Source of the DNA: Pseudomonas gingeri
GTDB taxonomy: Bacteria > Pseudomonadota > Gammaproteobacteria > Pseudomonadales > Pseudomonadaceae
Length of the DNA stretch: 64,000 nucleotides
NCBI RefSeq assembly: GCF_013385635.1
Contig: NZ_JACAPR010000010.1
Span: forward strand, 1 to 64,000
Direction: 5' to 3'
The notes below the pieces were generated by a model. It was not told the origin of the DNA. It worked only from the letters and a program-made list of their open reading frames with translations, and searched no databases. Numbering within the stretch: position 1 is the stretch's first letter; the number at the start of each line of letters is the position of its first letter. This document shows, one piece after another, positions 53,125 to 62,096 of the stretch. A program made the position numbers and the translations under genes.

Positions 53125-54925
53125 TCCCGAATCCTCGCTACCACCCACTGATCGCCTGAGCTGGGCGGAGATCCGCCGCCTGGCCCTGCAGCACAGAAAG
53201 GCCCTGTGGATTGCCAATGGCGTCGCGGTCATGGCGACCTTGTGCAGTGTGCCGATCCCGCTGTTGCTGCCGCTGCTGGTGGATGAGGTGCTGCTCAAGC
53301 ACGGCGACGCGGCGTTGCAGGTGATGAACCACGTGTTGCCCGGTGGCTGGCAAAGCGCGGTCGGTTATATCGGCCTGATGTTGCTGATCACCCTGTGCCT
53401 GCGTTGCGGCGCGCTGCTCTTCAACGTCCTCCAGGCCCGGCTGTTCGCCGGGCTGGCCAAGGATATCGTCTATCGCATCCGCACCCGCCTGATCGAACGT
53501 CTGAAGCGGATTTCCCTGGGCGAATATGAAAGCCTCGGCAGTGGCACGGTGACCACACACCTGGTCACCGACCTGGATACCCTCGACAAGTTTGTCGGGG
53601 AAACCCTGAGCCGTTTCCTGGTGGCGATGCTGACGCTGGTCGGCACCTCCGGCATCCTGGTGTGGATGCACTGGAAGCTGGCGTTGCTGATCCTGTTGTT
53701 CAACCCGCTGGTGATCTACTTCACGGTGCAGTTGGGCAAACGCGTCAAACACCTGAAGAAACTGGAAAACGACAGCACCTCGCGGTTTACCCAGGCACTG
53801 ACGGAAACCCTCGACGCCATCCAGGAAGTGCGTGCCGGCAATCGCCAGGGCTTTTTCCTCGGGCGCCTCGGGCAGCGGGCCCGGGAAGTGCGCGACTATG
53901 CCGTGGCCTCCCAATGGAAAAGCGATGCGTCGAGCCGGGCCAGCGGCCTGCTGTTCCAGTTCGGCATCGATATCTTTCGCGCGGCGGCCATGCTCACGGT
54001 GTTGTTCTCGGACCTGTCGATCGGCCAGATGCTCGCCGTGTTCAGCTACCTGTGGTTCATGATCGGTCCGGTGGAGCAACTGCTCAACCTGCAATACGCC
54101 TACTATGCGGCAGGCGGCGCGCTGACGCGGATCAATGAATTGCTGGCACGTGCCGACGAGCCGCAATATCCGGGTGGTGTCGACCCATTTGTCGGGCGCG
54201 AAACAGTCGGGATCGAGGTGCGCGGGCTGAGCTTTGCCTATGGCGAGGAGCCGGTTCTCGATCAGTTGGACCTGTCCATCGCCCCCGGTGAAAAGGTCGC
54301 GATCGTCGGTGCCAGCGGGGGCGGCAAGAGCACCCTGGTGCAATTGCTGCTTGGCCTCTACACACCGCAGTCCGGCACCATCCGTTTTGGTGGTTCGTCC
54401 CAGGCCGAGATCGGCCTGGAGACGGTGCGCGAGCATGTCGCCGTGGTGCTGCAGCATCCGGCGCTGTTCAACGATACGGTGCGCGCCAATCTCACCATGG
54501 GCCGCGACCGCAGTGACGAAGCCTGCTGGCGGGCCCTGGAAATCGCCCAGCTCGACAGCACCATCAGCGTTCTGCCCCAGGGGTTGGACAGCATTGTCGG
54601 GCGTTCCGGTGTGCGCCTGTCCGGCGGCCAGCGGCAGCGCCTGGCGATTGCCCGGATGGTGCTGGCCGAACCCAAGGTGGTCATTCTCGACGAAGCGACC
54701 TCGGCACTGGACGCCGCCACCGAATACAACCTGCATCAGGCCTTGAGCCGGTTTCTCAGCGGTCGCACGACCTTGATCATTGCTCATCGCCTGTCGGCGG
54801 TAAAACAGGCCGATCGGGTGCTGGTGTTCGATGGCGGCCGGATTGCCGAAGATGGCGACCATCAACAGCTGATTGCCGAAGGTGGCCTGTACGCCAAGCT
54901 TTACGGGCACCTGCAGAAAATTTGA
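53117..54925 (+). CDS. ABC exporter half-transporter (membrane domain + ATPase)
   Basis: A 602-residue half-transporter. About six TM segments span 35-330; the ATPase domain (about 350-600) has Walker A GASGGGKST, signature LSGGQRQRL and Walker B VVILDEATSALD with the H-loop AHRLSAV. It would dimerise. I chose the GTG at 53117 because GGAG lies 10 bp upstream within the previous gene; the overlap with the DsbA-like gene is 8 bp. Substrates could be lipid or peptide, not decided. The rbdA gene follows after a 211-bp gap. Confidence 0.9.
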   Translation: MPDPESSLPPTDRLSWAEIRRLALQHRKALWIANGVAVMATLCSVPIPLLLPLLVDEVLLKHGDAALQVMNHVLPGGWQSAVGYIGLMLLITLCLRCGALLFNVLQARLFAGLAKDIVYRIRTRLIERLKRISLGEYESLGSGTVTTHLVTDLDTLDKFVGETLSRFLVAMLTLVGTSGILVWMHWKLALLILLFNPLVIYFTVQLGKRVKHLKKLENDSTSRFTQALTETLDAIQEVRAGNRQGFFLGRLGQRAREVRDYAVASQWKSDASSRASGLLFQFGIDIFRAAAMLTVLFSDLSIGQMLAVFSYLWFMIGPVEQLLNLQYAYYAAGGALTRINELLARADEPQYPGGVDPFVGRETVGIEVRGLSFAYGEEPVLDQLDLSIAPGEKVAIVGASGGGKSTLVQLLLGLYTPQSGTIRFGGSSQAEIGLETVREHVAVVLQHPALFNDTVRANLTMGRDRSDEACWRALEIAQLDSTISVLPQGLDSIVGRSGVRLSGGQRQRLAIARMVLAEPKVVILDEATSALDAATEYNLHQALSRFLSGRTTLIIAHRLSAVKQADRVLVFDGGRIAEDGDHQQLIAEGGLYAKLYGHLQKI

Positions 54926-55136
54926 CGCTCTTGAATTTTTCTCGAAATTCTGTGCTTAGTGGTTGAATTGACTGGAAGAAATATTTTTCCCTTGCTGTCG
55001 GTGGGTGCTTGGCCAGAATCGGTTGTTTCGAGTCGATCAACGATCCGTTCGAGGTTGCTGAAATTAGCCTAGGCTGTGCTATCAGGGGTGAAATTCTCTC
55101 GGCTGTCCATCTGGCTGTGCTGATGCAAGGGAACTC

Positions 55137-57596
55137 ATGAAGCGCAAGCAAACTCTCGGAACGCCACGGCTGCTGGGCATTGTCTGGCCCTTTATCGCCG
55201 TCGTGCTGTTCCAGGCATTGCTGGGTTGTCTCAGCCTCTATGTGCTTTCAGCCGTGCGTGGCTACGTGGCTGGCGAGAGTCTCTGGTCAAAGGGCCAGAA
55301 GGACGCGATCTACTATCTCAACCTGTATGCCGACAGTCGCGACGAGGCGATTTTCCTCAAGTATCAGCAGGCGATTGCCGTGCCCCAGGGCGGGCATGAG
55401 CTGCGTATTGCCCTGGACGCCGCGACGCCTGACCTGGAGGCGGCGCGCCGAGGTATCCTGCAGGGCGGCAATCACCCGGCCGACGTCTCCAGCCTTATCT
55501 GGCTGTACCTCAATTTTCGCCATTTCAGCTACCTCGAGCAGGCCATCGAAAAGTGGACGGTGGGTGATGGCTACCTGGTACAACTGGATGAAGTCGCCCA
55601 GCAGATGCACCGGGCGATTTCCACCAATGTGGCAACGGCCATCGACATCCAGCACTGGAAAAGCCGGATCTTCGCCATCAATGATGGGGTGACACCGGCT
55701 GCCAAGGCGTTCAGCGATGCCCTGGGCGAAGGCTCGCGAGTCATCCTGCGCCTGCTGCTGATCACCAACCTCGCCACGGCACTGGGGCTGATCGTCCTGG
55801 CCTTGCTGCGCACGCACAAGCTGCTGGCCCAACGCCATGCCTTTGCCGACGCCTTGCAGCTGGAAAAGGAGCGGGCGCAGATCACCCTGGAGTCCATCGG
55901 CGACGGGGTGATCACCACCGATGTCGAGGGGGCGATTGCCTATATGAACCCCGCGGCGGAGCACCTGACCCACTGGAAGGCCGGACAGGCCTACGGGTTG
56001 CCCCTGGCGGCGCTGTTCAACCTGTTGGACGAAAATGCCCAGGAGGAAGGTTTTACGCTGATCGAACATATCCTTGGCGGACAACTGGGCGGCGGCAGCG
56101 AGCACTCCAAGCTGATCCAGCGACTGGACGGCAGTACCGTGTCGGTAACCCTGGTCGGTGCGCCGATCCGCAATGCCGGCAAGGTCAGTGGCGCGGTGCT
56201 GGTGCTGCACGATATGACCCAGGAGCGGCAATACATCGCCAACCTGTCCTGGCAGGCCACCCATGATGCCCTGACCGGCCTGGCCAACCGCCGCGAGTTC
56301 GAATACCGACTGGAACAGGCGCTGCATAACCTGGGTCGTCAGCCCGCTCGTCACGCGCTGATGTTCCTCGACCTGGATCAGTTCAAGCTGGTCAATGACA
56401 CCTGCGGGCATGCCGCCGGTGACGAGTTGCTCCGGCATATCTGCGCGCTGTTGCAATCCGGCCTGCGCGAAGGCGATACCCTGGCGCGGCTGGGCGGGGA
56501 TGAGTTCGGGATTTTGCTGGAGAATTGCCCTTCAGACGTTTCTGAAAAAATCGCGGAAGGATTACGCCAGACTGTGCAGAACCTGCACTTTGTCTGGAAA
56601 GGGCGGCCTTTTGTCACCACGGTCAGTATCGGCCTGGTGCATATCCACCAGACGCCCGCGACCCTCGAATCCTCACTGCGCGCGGCGGATATGGCGTGCT
56701 ACATGGCCAAGGAAAAAGGCCGCAACCGGGTTCAGGTGTATCACGCCGACGATTCGGAGTTGTCCCTGCGTTTTGGCGAAATGGCCTGGGTCCAGCGCCT
56801 GCATATGGCTCTGGAGGAGGACCGTTTTTGCCTGTACTCGCAGGAAATTTCCGCGCTGGGTCAGACCGATCATGCAGAGGGTCATGTAGAAATCCTGCTG
56901 AGACTGCATGATGAAGCGGGGCGGATGATCCTGCCCGACAGCTTTATCCCGGCGGCCGAGCGCTACGGATTGATGAACCAGCTGGACCGCTGGGTGGTGC
57001 AGAACGTGTTCAAGGTGGTTGCCCAGTGCATTGCCCTGAAGCGCGAAGAGCCGATGGCGATGTGTGCGATCAATCTGTCAGGCACTACCATCGGCGACGA
57101 GAACTTCCTCGGCTTCCTCCACGAGCAATTTGCCCTGCACGGGATTCCGCCGCAGTTGATCTGTTTTGAAATCACTGAAACCAGCGCTATTTCCAACCTT
57201 GGGAGCGCCATTCGTTTTATCAATGAACTCAAAGGTTTAGGTTGTCACTTCTCTCTGGATGACTTTTGTGCGGGCATGTCTTCATTCGCATATCTTAAAC
57301 ATTTGCCTGTAGACTTCCTGAAGATCGATGGAAGTTTCGTAAAGGATATGCTGGACGACCCGATTAACCGCGCCATGGTCGAAGTGATCAACCACATCGG
57401 CCATGTCATGGGTAAGCGAACCATTGCAGAGTTTGTTGAAACGCCGCAGATCGAGCAGGCATTGCTGGAGATCGGTGTGGATTATGCTCAGGGCTATGTG
57501 ATCGAACGCCCGCAGTTGTTCACGTGCGACAGTCTGCTGTGTCGACCCGCGCGACCTCGACCCTTGCTGTTCAGGGCGCCTGGCACGTTCCGCTGA
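55137..57596 (+). CDS. rbdA: PAS-GGDEF-EAL membrane protein (RbdA-like)
   Basis: An 819-residue c-di-GMP protein. TM1 about 13-38, periplasmic sensor region about 40-205, TM2 about 206-226, PAS about 250-370, GGDEF about 375-540 and EAL about 560-800. GGDEF is intact at 453-457 (RLGGDEF) with an I-site RxxD at 444-447. The EAL motif reads EIL at 585-587 and the loop-6 motif is DDFCAG at 708-713; KIDGSF and the Glu of EITET are kept. The match in length, domains and neighbours (ABC exporter, bolA, fumC) to P. aeruginosa RbdA, a biofilm-dispersal phosphodiesterase, supports the name. Codons for about 57180-57350 are unusually AT-rich. Confidence 0.88.
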   Translation: MKRKQTLGTPRLLGIVWPFIAVVLFQALLGCLSLYVLSAVRGYVAGESLWSKGQKDAIYYLNLYADSRDEAIFLKYQQAIAVPQGGHELRIALDAATPDLEAARRGILQGGNHPADVSSLIWLYLNFRHFSYLEQAIEKWTVGDGYLVQLDEVAQQMHRAISTNVATAIDIQHWKSRIFAINDGVTPAAKAFSDALGEGSRVILRLLLITNLATALGLIVLALLRTHKLLAQRHAFADALQLEKERAQITLESIGDGVITTDVEGAIAYMNPAAEHLTHWKAGQAYGLPLAALFNLLDENAQEEGFTLIEHILGGQLGGGSEHSKLIQRLDGSTVSVTLVGAPIRNAGKVSGAVLVLHDMTQERQYIANLSWQATHDALTGLANRREFEYRLEQALHNLGRQPARHALMFLDLDQFKLVNDTCGHAAGDELLRHICALLQSGLREGDTLARLGGDEFGILLENCPSDVSEKIAEGLRQTVQNLHFVWKGRPFVTTVSIGLVHIHQTPATLESSLRAADMACYMAKEKGRNRVQVYHADDSELSLRFGEMAWVQRLHMALEEDRFCLYSQEISALGQTDHAEGHVEILLRLHDEAGRMILPDSFIPAAERYGLMNQLDRWVVQNVFKVVAQCIALKREEPMAMCAINLSGTTIGDENFLGFLHEQFALHGIPPQLICFEITETSAISNLGSAIRFINELKGLGCHFSLDDFCAGMSSFAYLKHLPVDFLKIDGSFVKDMLDDPINRAMVEVINHIGHVMGKRTIAEFVETPQIEQALLEIGVDYAQGYVIERPQLFTCDSLLCRPARPRPLLFRAPGTFR

Positions 57597-57641
57597 AACC
57601 TTCGCCGGTCTGCACAATCACCACTCAAAAGGAGCTCGACA

Positions 57642-58430
57642 GTGATCGACACATTCAGCAGAACCGGCCCGCTTATGGAAGCCTCCAGTTACCCCGCATG
57701 GGCACAACAGCTCATTCGGGACTGTAGCGAGAGCAAGCGCCGGGTTGTCGAACACGAACTTTACCAGCGGATGCGCGACAACAAGCTGAGCGCGAAAACC
57801 ATGCGTCAATATCTGATTGGCGGCTGGCCGGTGGTAGAACAGTTTGCGTTGTACATGGCCCAGAACCTCACCAAGACCCGCTTTGCCCGCCATCCTGGCG
57901 AGGACATGGCGCGTCGCTGGCTGATGCGCAATATTCGCGTGGAGTTGAACCATGCCGATTACTGGGTGCACTGGAGCCGCGCCCATGGCGTCACCCTCGA
58001 AGACCTGCAGGCGCAACAGGTTGCTCCTGAGCTGCATGCCCTGAGCCATTGGTGCTGGCATACCAGCTCGGCGGATTCGTTGGTGGTGGCGATTGCCGCG
58101 ACCAACTATGCCATCGAAGGGGCCACCGGCGAATGGTCGGCGCTGGTCTGCTCCAACGGCGTCTACGCGGCGGCGTTCCCTGAAGAGGAGCGCAAGCGGG
58201 CAATGAAGTGGCTGAAGATGCACGCCCAGTATGATGATGCCCATCCGTGGGAGGCGCTGGAGATCATCTGTACCCTGGCTGGCATGAACCCGGGCAAGGC
58301 TCTGCAGGTCGAGCTACGCCAGGCCGTCTGCAAGAGCTACGACTACATGTACCTGTTCCTGGAGCGGTGCATGCAACTGGAAAAGACTCCGGTCGCCCGT
58401 GAGCGCCAGGCAGAACTCGCTGAAAGCTGA
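57642..58430 (+). CDS. TenA/PqqC-like (haem-oxygenase-fold) protein
   Basis: A 262-residue all-helical protein. Family-like segments are YPAWAQQLIRDCSESKRRVVEHELYQRM, PVVEQFALYMAQNLTKTRF, RRWLMRNIRVELNHADYWVHW (conserved Glu/His pairs suited to a di-iron or thiamine-type site) and MHAQYDDAHPWEAL. It belongs to the TenA/PqqC-like group, which includes metal-dependent oxygenases and thiaminases; which one is not clear. Start: GTG with GGAG 7 bp upstream (an ATG at 57675 is possible). It follows rbdA by 45 bp and may be co-transcribed. Confidence 0.85.
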   Translation: MIDTFSRTGPLMEASSYPAWAQQLIRDCSESKRRVVEHELYQRMRDNKLSAKTMRQYLIGGWPVVEQFALYMAQNLTKTRFARHPGEDMARRWLMRNIRVELNHADYWVHWSRAHGVTLEDLQAQQVAPELHALSHWCWHTSSADSLVVAIAATNYAIEGATGEWSALVCSNGVYAAAFPEEERKRAMKWLKMHAQYDDAHPWEALEIICTLAGMNPGKALQVELRQAVCKSYDYMYLFLERCMQLEKTPVARERQAELAES

Positions 58431-58448
58431 GTTGACAGGTGGCGGGGG

Positions 58449-59375
58449 TTACCCCGCCATTGCCAGTCGGTTGCGACCTTCGCGCTTGGCCACATACAGG
58501 GCGCTGTCCGCGCGCCGCAGCAGGCTTTCCGTTGATTCCCCCGCCAGCAAGGTGGCACAGCCCAGGCTCACCGTCAGGCTGATGGTCTGCTCGTTGGCCG
58601 CGTAATCCTGACCCTGCGCTGCCTGGCGCAGGCGTTCACCCACCAGGGCCGCAGCTTCGCGGCTGGTGTTGGACAGGACGATCAGGAATTCTTCCCCGCC
58701 ATAACGAAACACCATGTCGATATTACGCAACTGGCTCTTGATCGAGACGGCGACGGCCTTGAGTACCTGGTCGCCGGCACTGTGGCCGTAGCTGTCGTTG
58801 ATGCGCTTGAAGTGATCGATATCGAGCATCAACAGCGAGAGCGGCTGGCTGTGGCGACGTGCCAGTTCAGTCTCTCGCTGCAGGGTCTGTTCCATGGCGA
58901 TGCGATTGCCGGTCTCGGTCAGTGGGTCGCGCAGCGCACTCTGGGTGGCGGAGCGATACAGCAAGGCGTTACGTACCGGATAGAGCAGGCAGGAAAGCAG
59001 TGACTCCAGGTTGCCCAGTTCCTGTTCGGTGAAGCGCTGGTTGCGCCGGAACAGCAGTTCCCCCAGGTGCTCGCCCTCATGGCTGAGGCTGTAGCTGACC
59101 GAGTGATGACCGCGTTGACCGAATTCGAGGCGCAGGTCGCTGCTTTGATGCACGTAGATCAGCGAGTGCAGGGGGACCAGGCGCTGAATTTCGCGGAAAA
59201 ACAGGCCGAGAATGCGTTCCGGTTCCAGGCTGGTCTGCAACTGCAGGCCGAGTTGCTGGCGCAGTTGGGTCAGCGTGGTGGGGCGTTGGAAAAGACTGGG
59301 GGCCTGACCGAAACCCAGGCGCTGCAACTTGGCACTGTCGAAGTCGATGGTGTTGGTCTGGATCGGTGTCTTCAT
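58449..59375 (-). CDS. GGDEF-domain diguanylate cyclase with N-terminal GAF-like region
   Basis: A 308-residue cytoplasmic protein. Residues 35-140 look like a GAF-type sensor; residues 145-305 are a GGDEF domain with the active GGEEF at 226-230 (RYGGEEF), an RxxD inhibitory site at 217-220 and LDIDHFKRINDSYGHSAGD for metal and substrate binding. It should make c-di-GMP. I chose ATG 59375 (MKTPIQTNTID), with AGGGG upstream; an upstream extension to 59471 is unsupported. It converges on the TenA-like gene and lies next to rbdA, forming a c-di-GMP cluster. Confidence 0.9.
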   Translation of the reverse strand: MKTPIQTNTIDFDSAKLQRLGFGQAPSLFQRPTTLTQLRQQLGLQLQTSLEPERILGLFFREIQRLVPLHSLIYVHQSSDLRLEFGQRGHHSVSYSLSHEGEHLGELLFRRNQRFTEQELGNLESLLSCLLYPVRNALLYRSATQSALRDPLTETGNRIAMEQTLQRETELARRHSQPLSLLMLDIDHFKRINDSYGHSAGDQVLKAVAVSIKSQLRNIDMVFRYGGEEFLIVLSNTSREAAALVGERLRQAAQGQDYAANEQTISLTVSLGCATLLAGESTESLLRRADSALYVAKREGRNRLAMAG

Positions 59376-59742
59376 GGTGGTCAGCCCCTGGGTACAGCAT
59401 GCGGTCTTACAGGCTGGTGAGAGCGGCTTGGGGGCTGCGCGTCGTACTGATCCATCAGTCCCGTAGGACAATTGGCATCAGTCTAATCGTTTCGCCCGGG
59501 CTTGGTAGCCCAAGCCGATGGAACGCCCCGTGGCTTTCACACAACCTGTCTGAGGGAAGTTAGAGCGAAAGTCGTGCCAACCGGTTCAAATCAATAAAAC
59601 TCTTTGAAATTCATTAGCTTGGTTTTTTGACGAAGGCAAAAACCGGGGAGGGGCGGCAATTGTTTGACTTGCCGTACTGGCTTTTTGAGATGCCCGGATT
59701 GCCGTGCCGGTATTCCGGCACGGGGGGGCAAGGCGGGGTGTA
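59376..59742. other. Intergenic region between GGDEF and yciK genes
   Basis: This 367-bp gap contains the GGDEF promoter zone (AT-rich at about 59580-59660) and near its right end the palindrome described separately. No gene is seen. Confidence 0.4.
59702..59723 (-). terminator. Hairpin after yciK
   Basis: CCGTGCCGG-TATT-CCGGCACGG is a 9-bp perfect stem 20 bp past the yciK stop. It may end the ubiG-mupP-yciK transcript, but no T-run follows on the minus strand. Confidence 0.45.
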
Positions 59743-60483
59743 TTACTGGGCGTTGAAGGCCTGGCCGTTGATGCCGGTACTGTCGGGGCCCATCAGGTAC
59801 AGGTAGACCGGCATGATCTCTTCAGGCGTCGGATTGTTCTGCGGGTTCTCCCCGGGATAGGCCTGGGCGCGCATGCTGGTGCGGGTGGCGCCGGGGTTGA
59901 TGCTGTTGGCGCGCACGGGTGCGACGTTATCGAGCTCGTCAGCCAGGGTCTGCATCAGGCCTTCGGTGGCGAACTTGGATACCCCGTAGGCACCCCAGTA
60001 GGCGCGGCCTTTGCGGCCGACGCTGCTGGAGGTGAAGATCACCGAGGCGTCCCGGGACAGCTTGAGCAGGGGCAGCAGGGTACTGGTCAGCATGAACATG
60101 GCGTTGACGTTGACCTGCATGACCCGCATGAAGTTTTCGCCCGAGAGTTGTTCGATCGGTGTGCGCGGGCCGATGATCGAAGCGTTGTGGAGCAGGCCGT
60201 CGAGGTGGCCGAACTCGGTTTCGATCATCGCCGCCAGTTCGTCGTACTGGTGCGGCAGGGCGGTTTCCAGGTTGAACGGAATCACCGCCGGTTGTGGATG
60301 ACCGGCGGCTTCGATTTCGTCATAGACCAGGGTCAGGTTGGCTTCGGTCTTGCCCAGCAGCAGTACGGTGGCGCCGTGGGCGGCGTAGGTCTTGGCGGCG
60401 GCGGCGCCAATGCCGCGACCGGCACCGGTGACCAGGATCACCCGATCCTTGAGCAATTCGGGGCGGGCGGAGTAATCAAACAT
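59743..60483 (-). CDS. yciK: YciK-family SDR oxidoreductase
   Basis: A 246-residue classical SDR. TGAGRGIG (19-26) binds cofactor; the catalytic Tyr and Lys lie in YGVSK near 165, and Ser in FTSSSVGRKGRAYWG. It matches the YciK group, whose substrate is not firmly known. Third gene of ubiG-mupP-yciK, with a 174-bp gap to mupP that contains a REPIN. Start: ATG with GAGG upstream. Confidence 0.92.
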   Translation of the reverse strand: MFDYSARPELLKDRVILVTGAGRGIGAAAAKTYAAHGATVLLLGKTEANLTLVYDEIEAAGHPQPAVIPFNLETALPHQYDELAAMIETEFGHLDGLLHNASIIGPRTPIEQLSGENFMRVMQVNVNAMFMLTSTLLPLLKLSRDASVIFTSSSVGRKGRAYWGAYGVSKFATEGLMQTLADELDNVAPVRANSINPGATRTSMRAQAYPGENPQNNPTPEEIMPVYLYLMGPDSTGINGQAFNAQ

Positions 60484-60546
60484 GGCTAAACCTCAACAAA
60501 TCTAATACAGGTGTGCGGTTCACATGGAATTGTATGCACTGGCTTG

Positions 60547-60630
60547 TGTAGGGGCTGGCTTGCCAGCGATCAGGCCCTCGAGCCTTGCACCGCATGACCG
60601 GTCGCCATCGCCGGCAAGCCGGCTCCTACA
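60547..60630. repeat. REP doublet (REPIN)
   Basis: TGTAGGGGCTGGCTTGCCAG (from 60547) faces ATCGCCGGCAAGCCGGCTCC (from 60607), drifted arms. It lies inside the ubiG-mupP-yciK transcript, between mupP and yciK. Confidence 0.75.
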
Positions 60631-60657
60631 GGGGCGCGGTGTTTGCAATATCCTGGT

Positions 60658-61329
60658 TCAGCAACTGCACAGCGCGTTATCCAGCACCTTGCGCAACTCC
60701 AGCGGATGATCCACCACGACATCGGCCCCCCAGTGATCGGGGTTATCGTCCGGGTGGATATAACCGTAGCGCACGGCAGCGGTCCGGGTCCCGGCATCGC
60801 GACCCGATTCGATATCGCGCAGGTCGTCGCCGACGAACAGGACGCTGGCCGGGTCCAGGTCGAGCATCTTGCACGCCAGAATCAGCGGCTCCGGATCAGG
60901 CTTGCTGTTCTTTACGTGGTCCGGGCAGATCAGCAGGGCGGAGCGCTCCGCCAGGCCGAGCTGCTGCATGATCGGCTCGGCGAAGCGCAACGGTTTGTTG
61001 GTGACCACGCCCCAGAAGAGATTGGCTTTCTCGATATCCGCCAGCAATTCACCCATGCCGTCGAACAGCTTGCTGTGGACGGCGCAGGCCTTCAGGTAAC
61101 GTTCGAGGAACTCCTGACGAAGATCCTCGAAGCCCGGCGACTCGGGGTCCAGCATGAAGGTCACCGCGACCATCGCGCGGGCACCGCCGGAAATCTCGTC
61201 GCGAATCAGCCGGTCGGCAATCGCTGGCAGCCCGCGATCAGCCAGCATGGCCTGGCAGATGGCGATAAAGTCCGGCGCGGTATCGAGCAGGGTACCGTCC
61301 ATGTCGAAGAGAACCGCTCTCAAGCGCAT
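60658..61329 (-). CDS. mupP: N-acetylmuramic acid 6-phosphate phosphatase MupP (HAD family)
   Basis: A 223-residue HAD phosphatase. Motif [14 protein letters not shown] (Asp8/Asp10), motif II VVTNKP near 107, motif III Lys in [11 protein letters not shown] and motif [14 protein letters not shown] with the acidic pair. In Pseudomonas this gene, next to ubiG and yciK, is MupP of the peptidoglycan-recycling pathway that bypasses de novo MurA (fosfomycin tolerance); older annotations call it phosphoglycolate phosphatase. Start: ATG 3 bp beyond the ubiG stop with GAGGAA. Confidence 0.92.
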   Translation of the reverse strand: MRLRAVLFDMDGTLLDTAPDFIAICQAMLADRGLPAIADRLIRDEISGGARAMVAVTFMLDPESPGFEDLRQEFLERYLKACAVHSKLFDGMGELLADIEKANLFWGVVTNKPLRFAEPIMQQLGLAERSALLICPDHVKNSKPDPEPLILACKMLDLDPASVLFVGDDLRDIESGRDAGTRTAAVRYGYIHPDDNPDHWGADVVVDHPLELRKVLDNALCSC

Positions 61330-61332
61330 CGG

Positions 61333-62031
61333 TCATTCCTCGCGCAGGGTCTGGATCATGTAGTTCACCGCCACGTCGGAGGCCAGCTTGTAGTGCTTGG
61401 TCAGCGGATTGTAGGTCAGGCCGATGATGTCCTTGACCGCCAGGCCGGCGTCGCGACTCCAGGCACCCAGTTCGGAAGGGCGGATGAATTTCTTGAAGTC
61501 GTGGGTGCCGCGTGGCAGCAGGCCCATGATGTATTCGGCACCGACGATGGCAAACAGATAGGCCTTCGGGTTGCGGTTGATGGTGGAGAAGAACACCTGG
61601 CCGCCGGGCTTGACCATGCGGAAGCAGGCACGGATCACTGACGACGGGTCGGGCACGTGCTCAAGCATTTCCAGGCAGGTGACCACGTCGAACTGTTCGG
61701 GCATTTCCTCGGCCAGGGCCTCGGCGGTGATCTGCCGGTACTCGACGCTGACACCCGATTCCAGCTGGTGCAACTGGGCCACGGCCAGGGGCGCTTCGCC
61801 CATGTCGATGCCCATGACCGTGGCGCCGCGCTGGGCCATGGCTTCGCTGAGGATGCCGCCGCCGCAACCGACATCGAGGACTTTCTTGCCGGCGAGCTTG
61901 ACCCGCTCGTCGATCCAGTTGACCCGCAGCGGGTTGATGTCGTGCAGCGGCTTGAACTCGCTTTCACGGTCCCACCAGCGATGGGCGAGGGCTTCGAATT
62001 TGGCGATTTCGGCGTGGTCGACGTTGCTCAT
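61333..62031 (-). CDS. ubiG: Ubiquinone biosynthesis O-methyltransferase
   Basis: A 232-residue SAM methyltransferase. Motif [20 protein letters not shown] near 51, [10 protein letters not shown] near 72, and [16 protein letters not shown] near 114 are all typical of UbiG, which catalyses both O-methylations in ubiquinone synthesis. The N-terminal [32 protein letters not shown] pattern is the UbiG signature. First gene of ubiG-mupP-yciK. Start: ATG with GAGGA upstream. Confidence 0.96.
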   Translation of the reverse strand: MSNVDHAEIAKFEALAHRWWDRESEFKPLHDINPLRVNWIDERVKLAGKKVLDVGCGGGILSEAMAQRGATVMGIDMGEAPLAVAQLHQLESGVSVEYRQITAEALAEEMPEQFDVVTCLEMLEHVPDPSSVIRACFRMVKPGGQVFFSTINRNPKAYLFAIVGAEYIMGLLPRGTHDFKKFIRPSELGAWSRDAGLAVKDIIGLTYNPLTKHYKLASDVAVNYMIQTLREE

Positions 62032-62096
62032 GGGACTATCCTCTGAAAACTTGAAAACAGGGTGATCCAGGGTCGCTCGGACCCGGGATGATCAAA

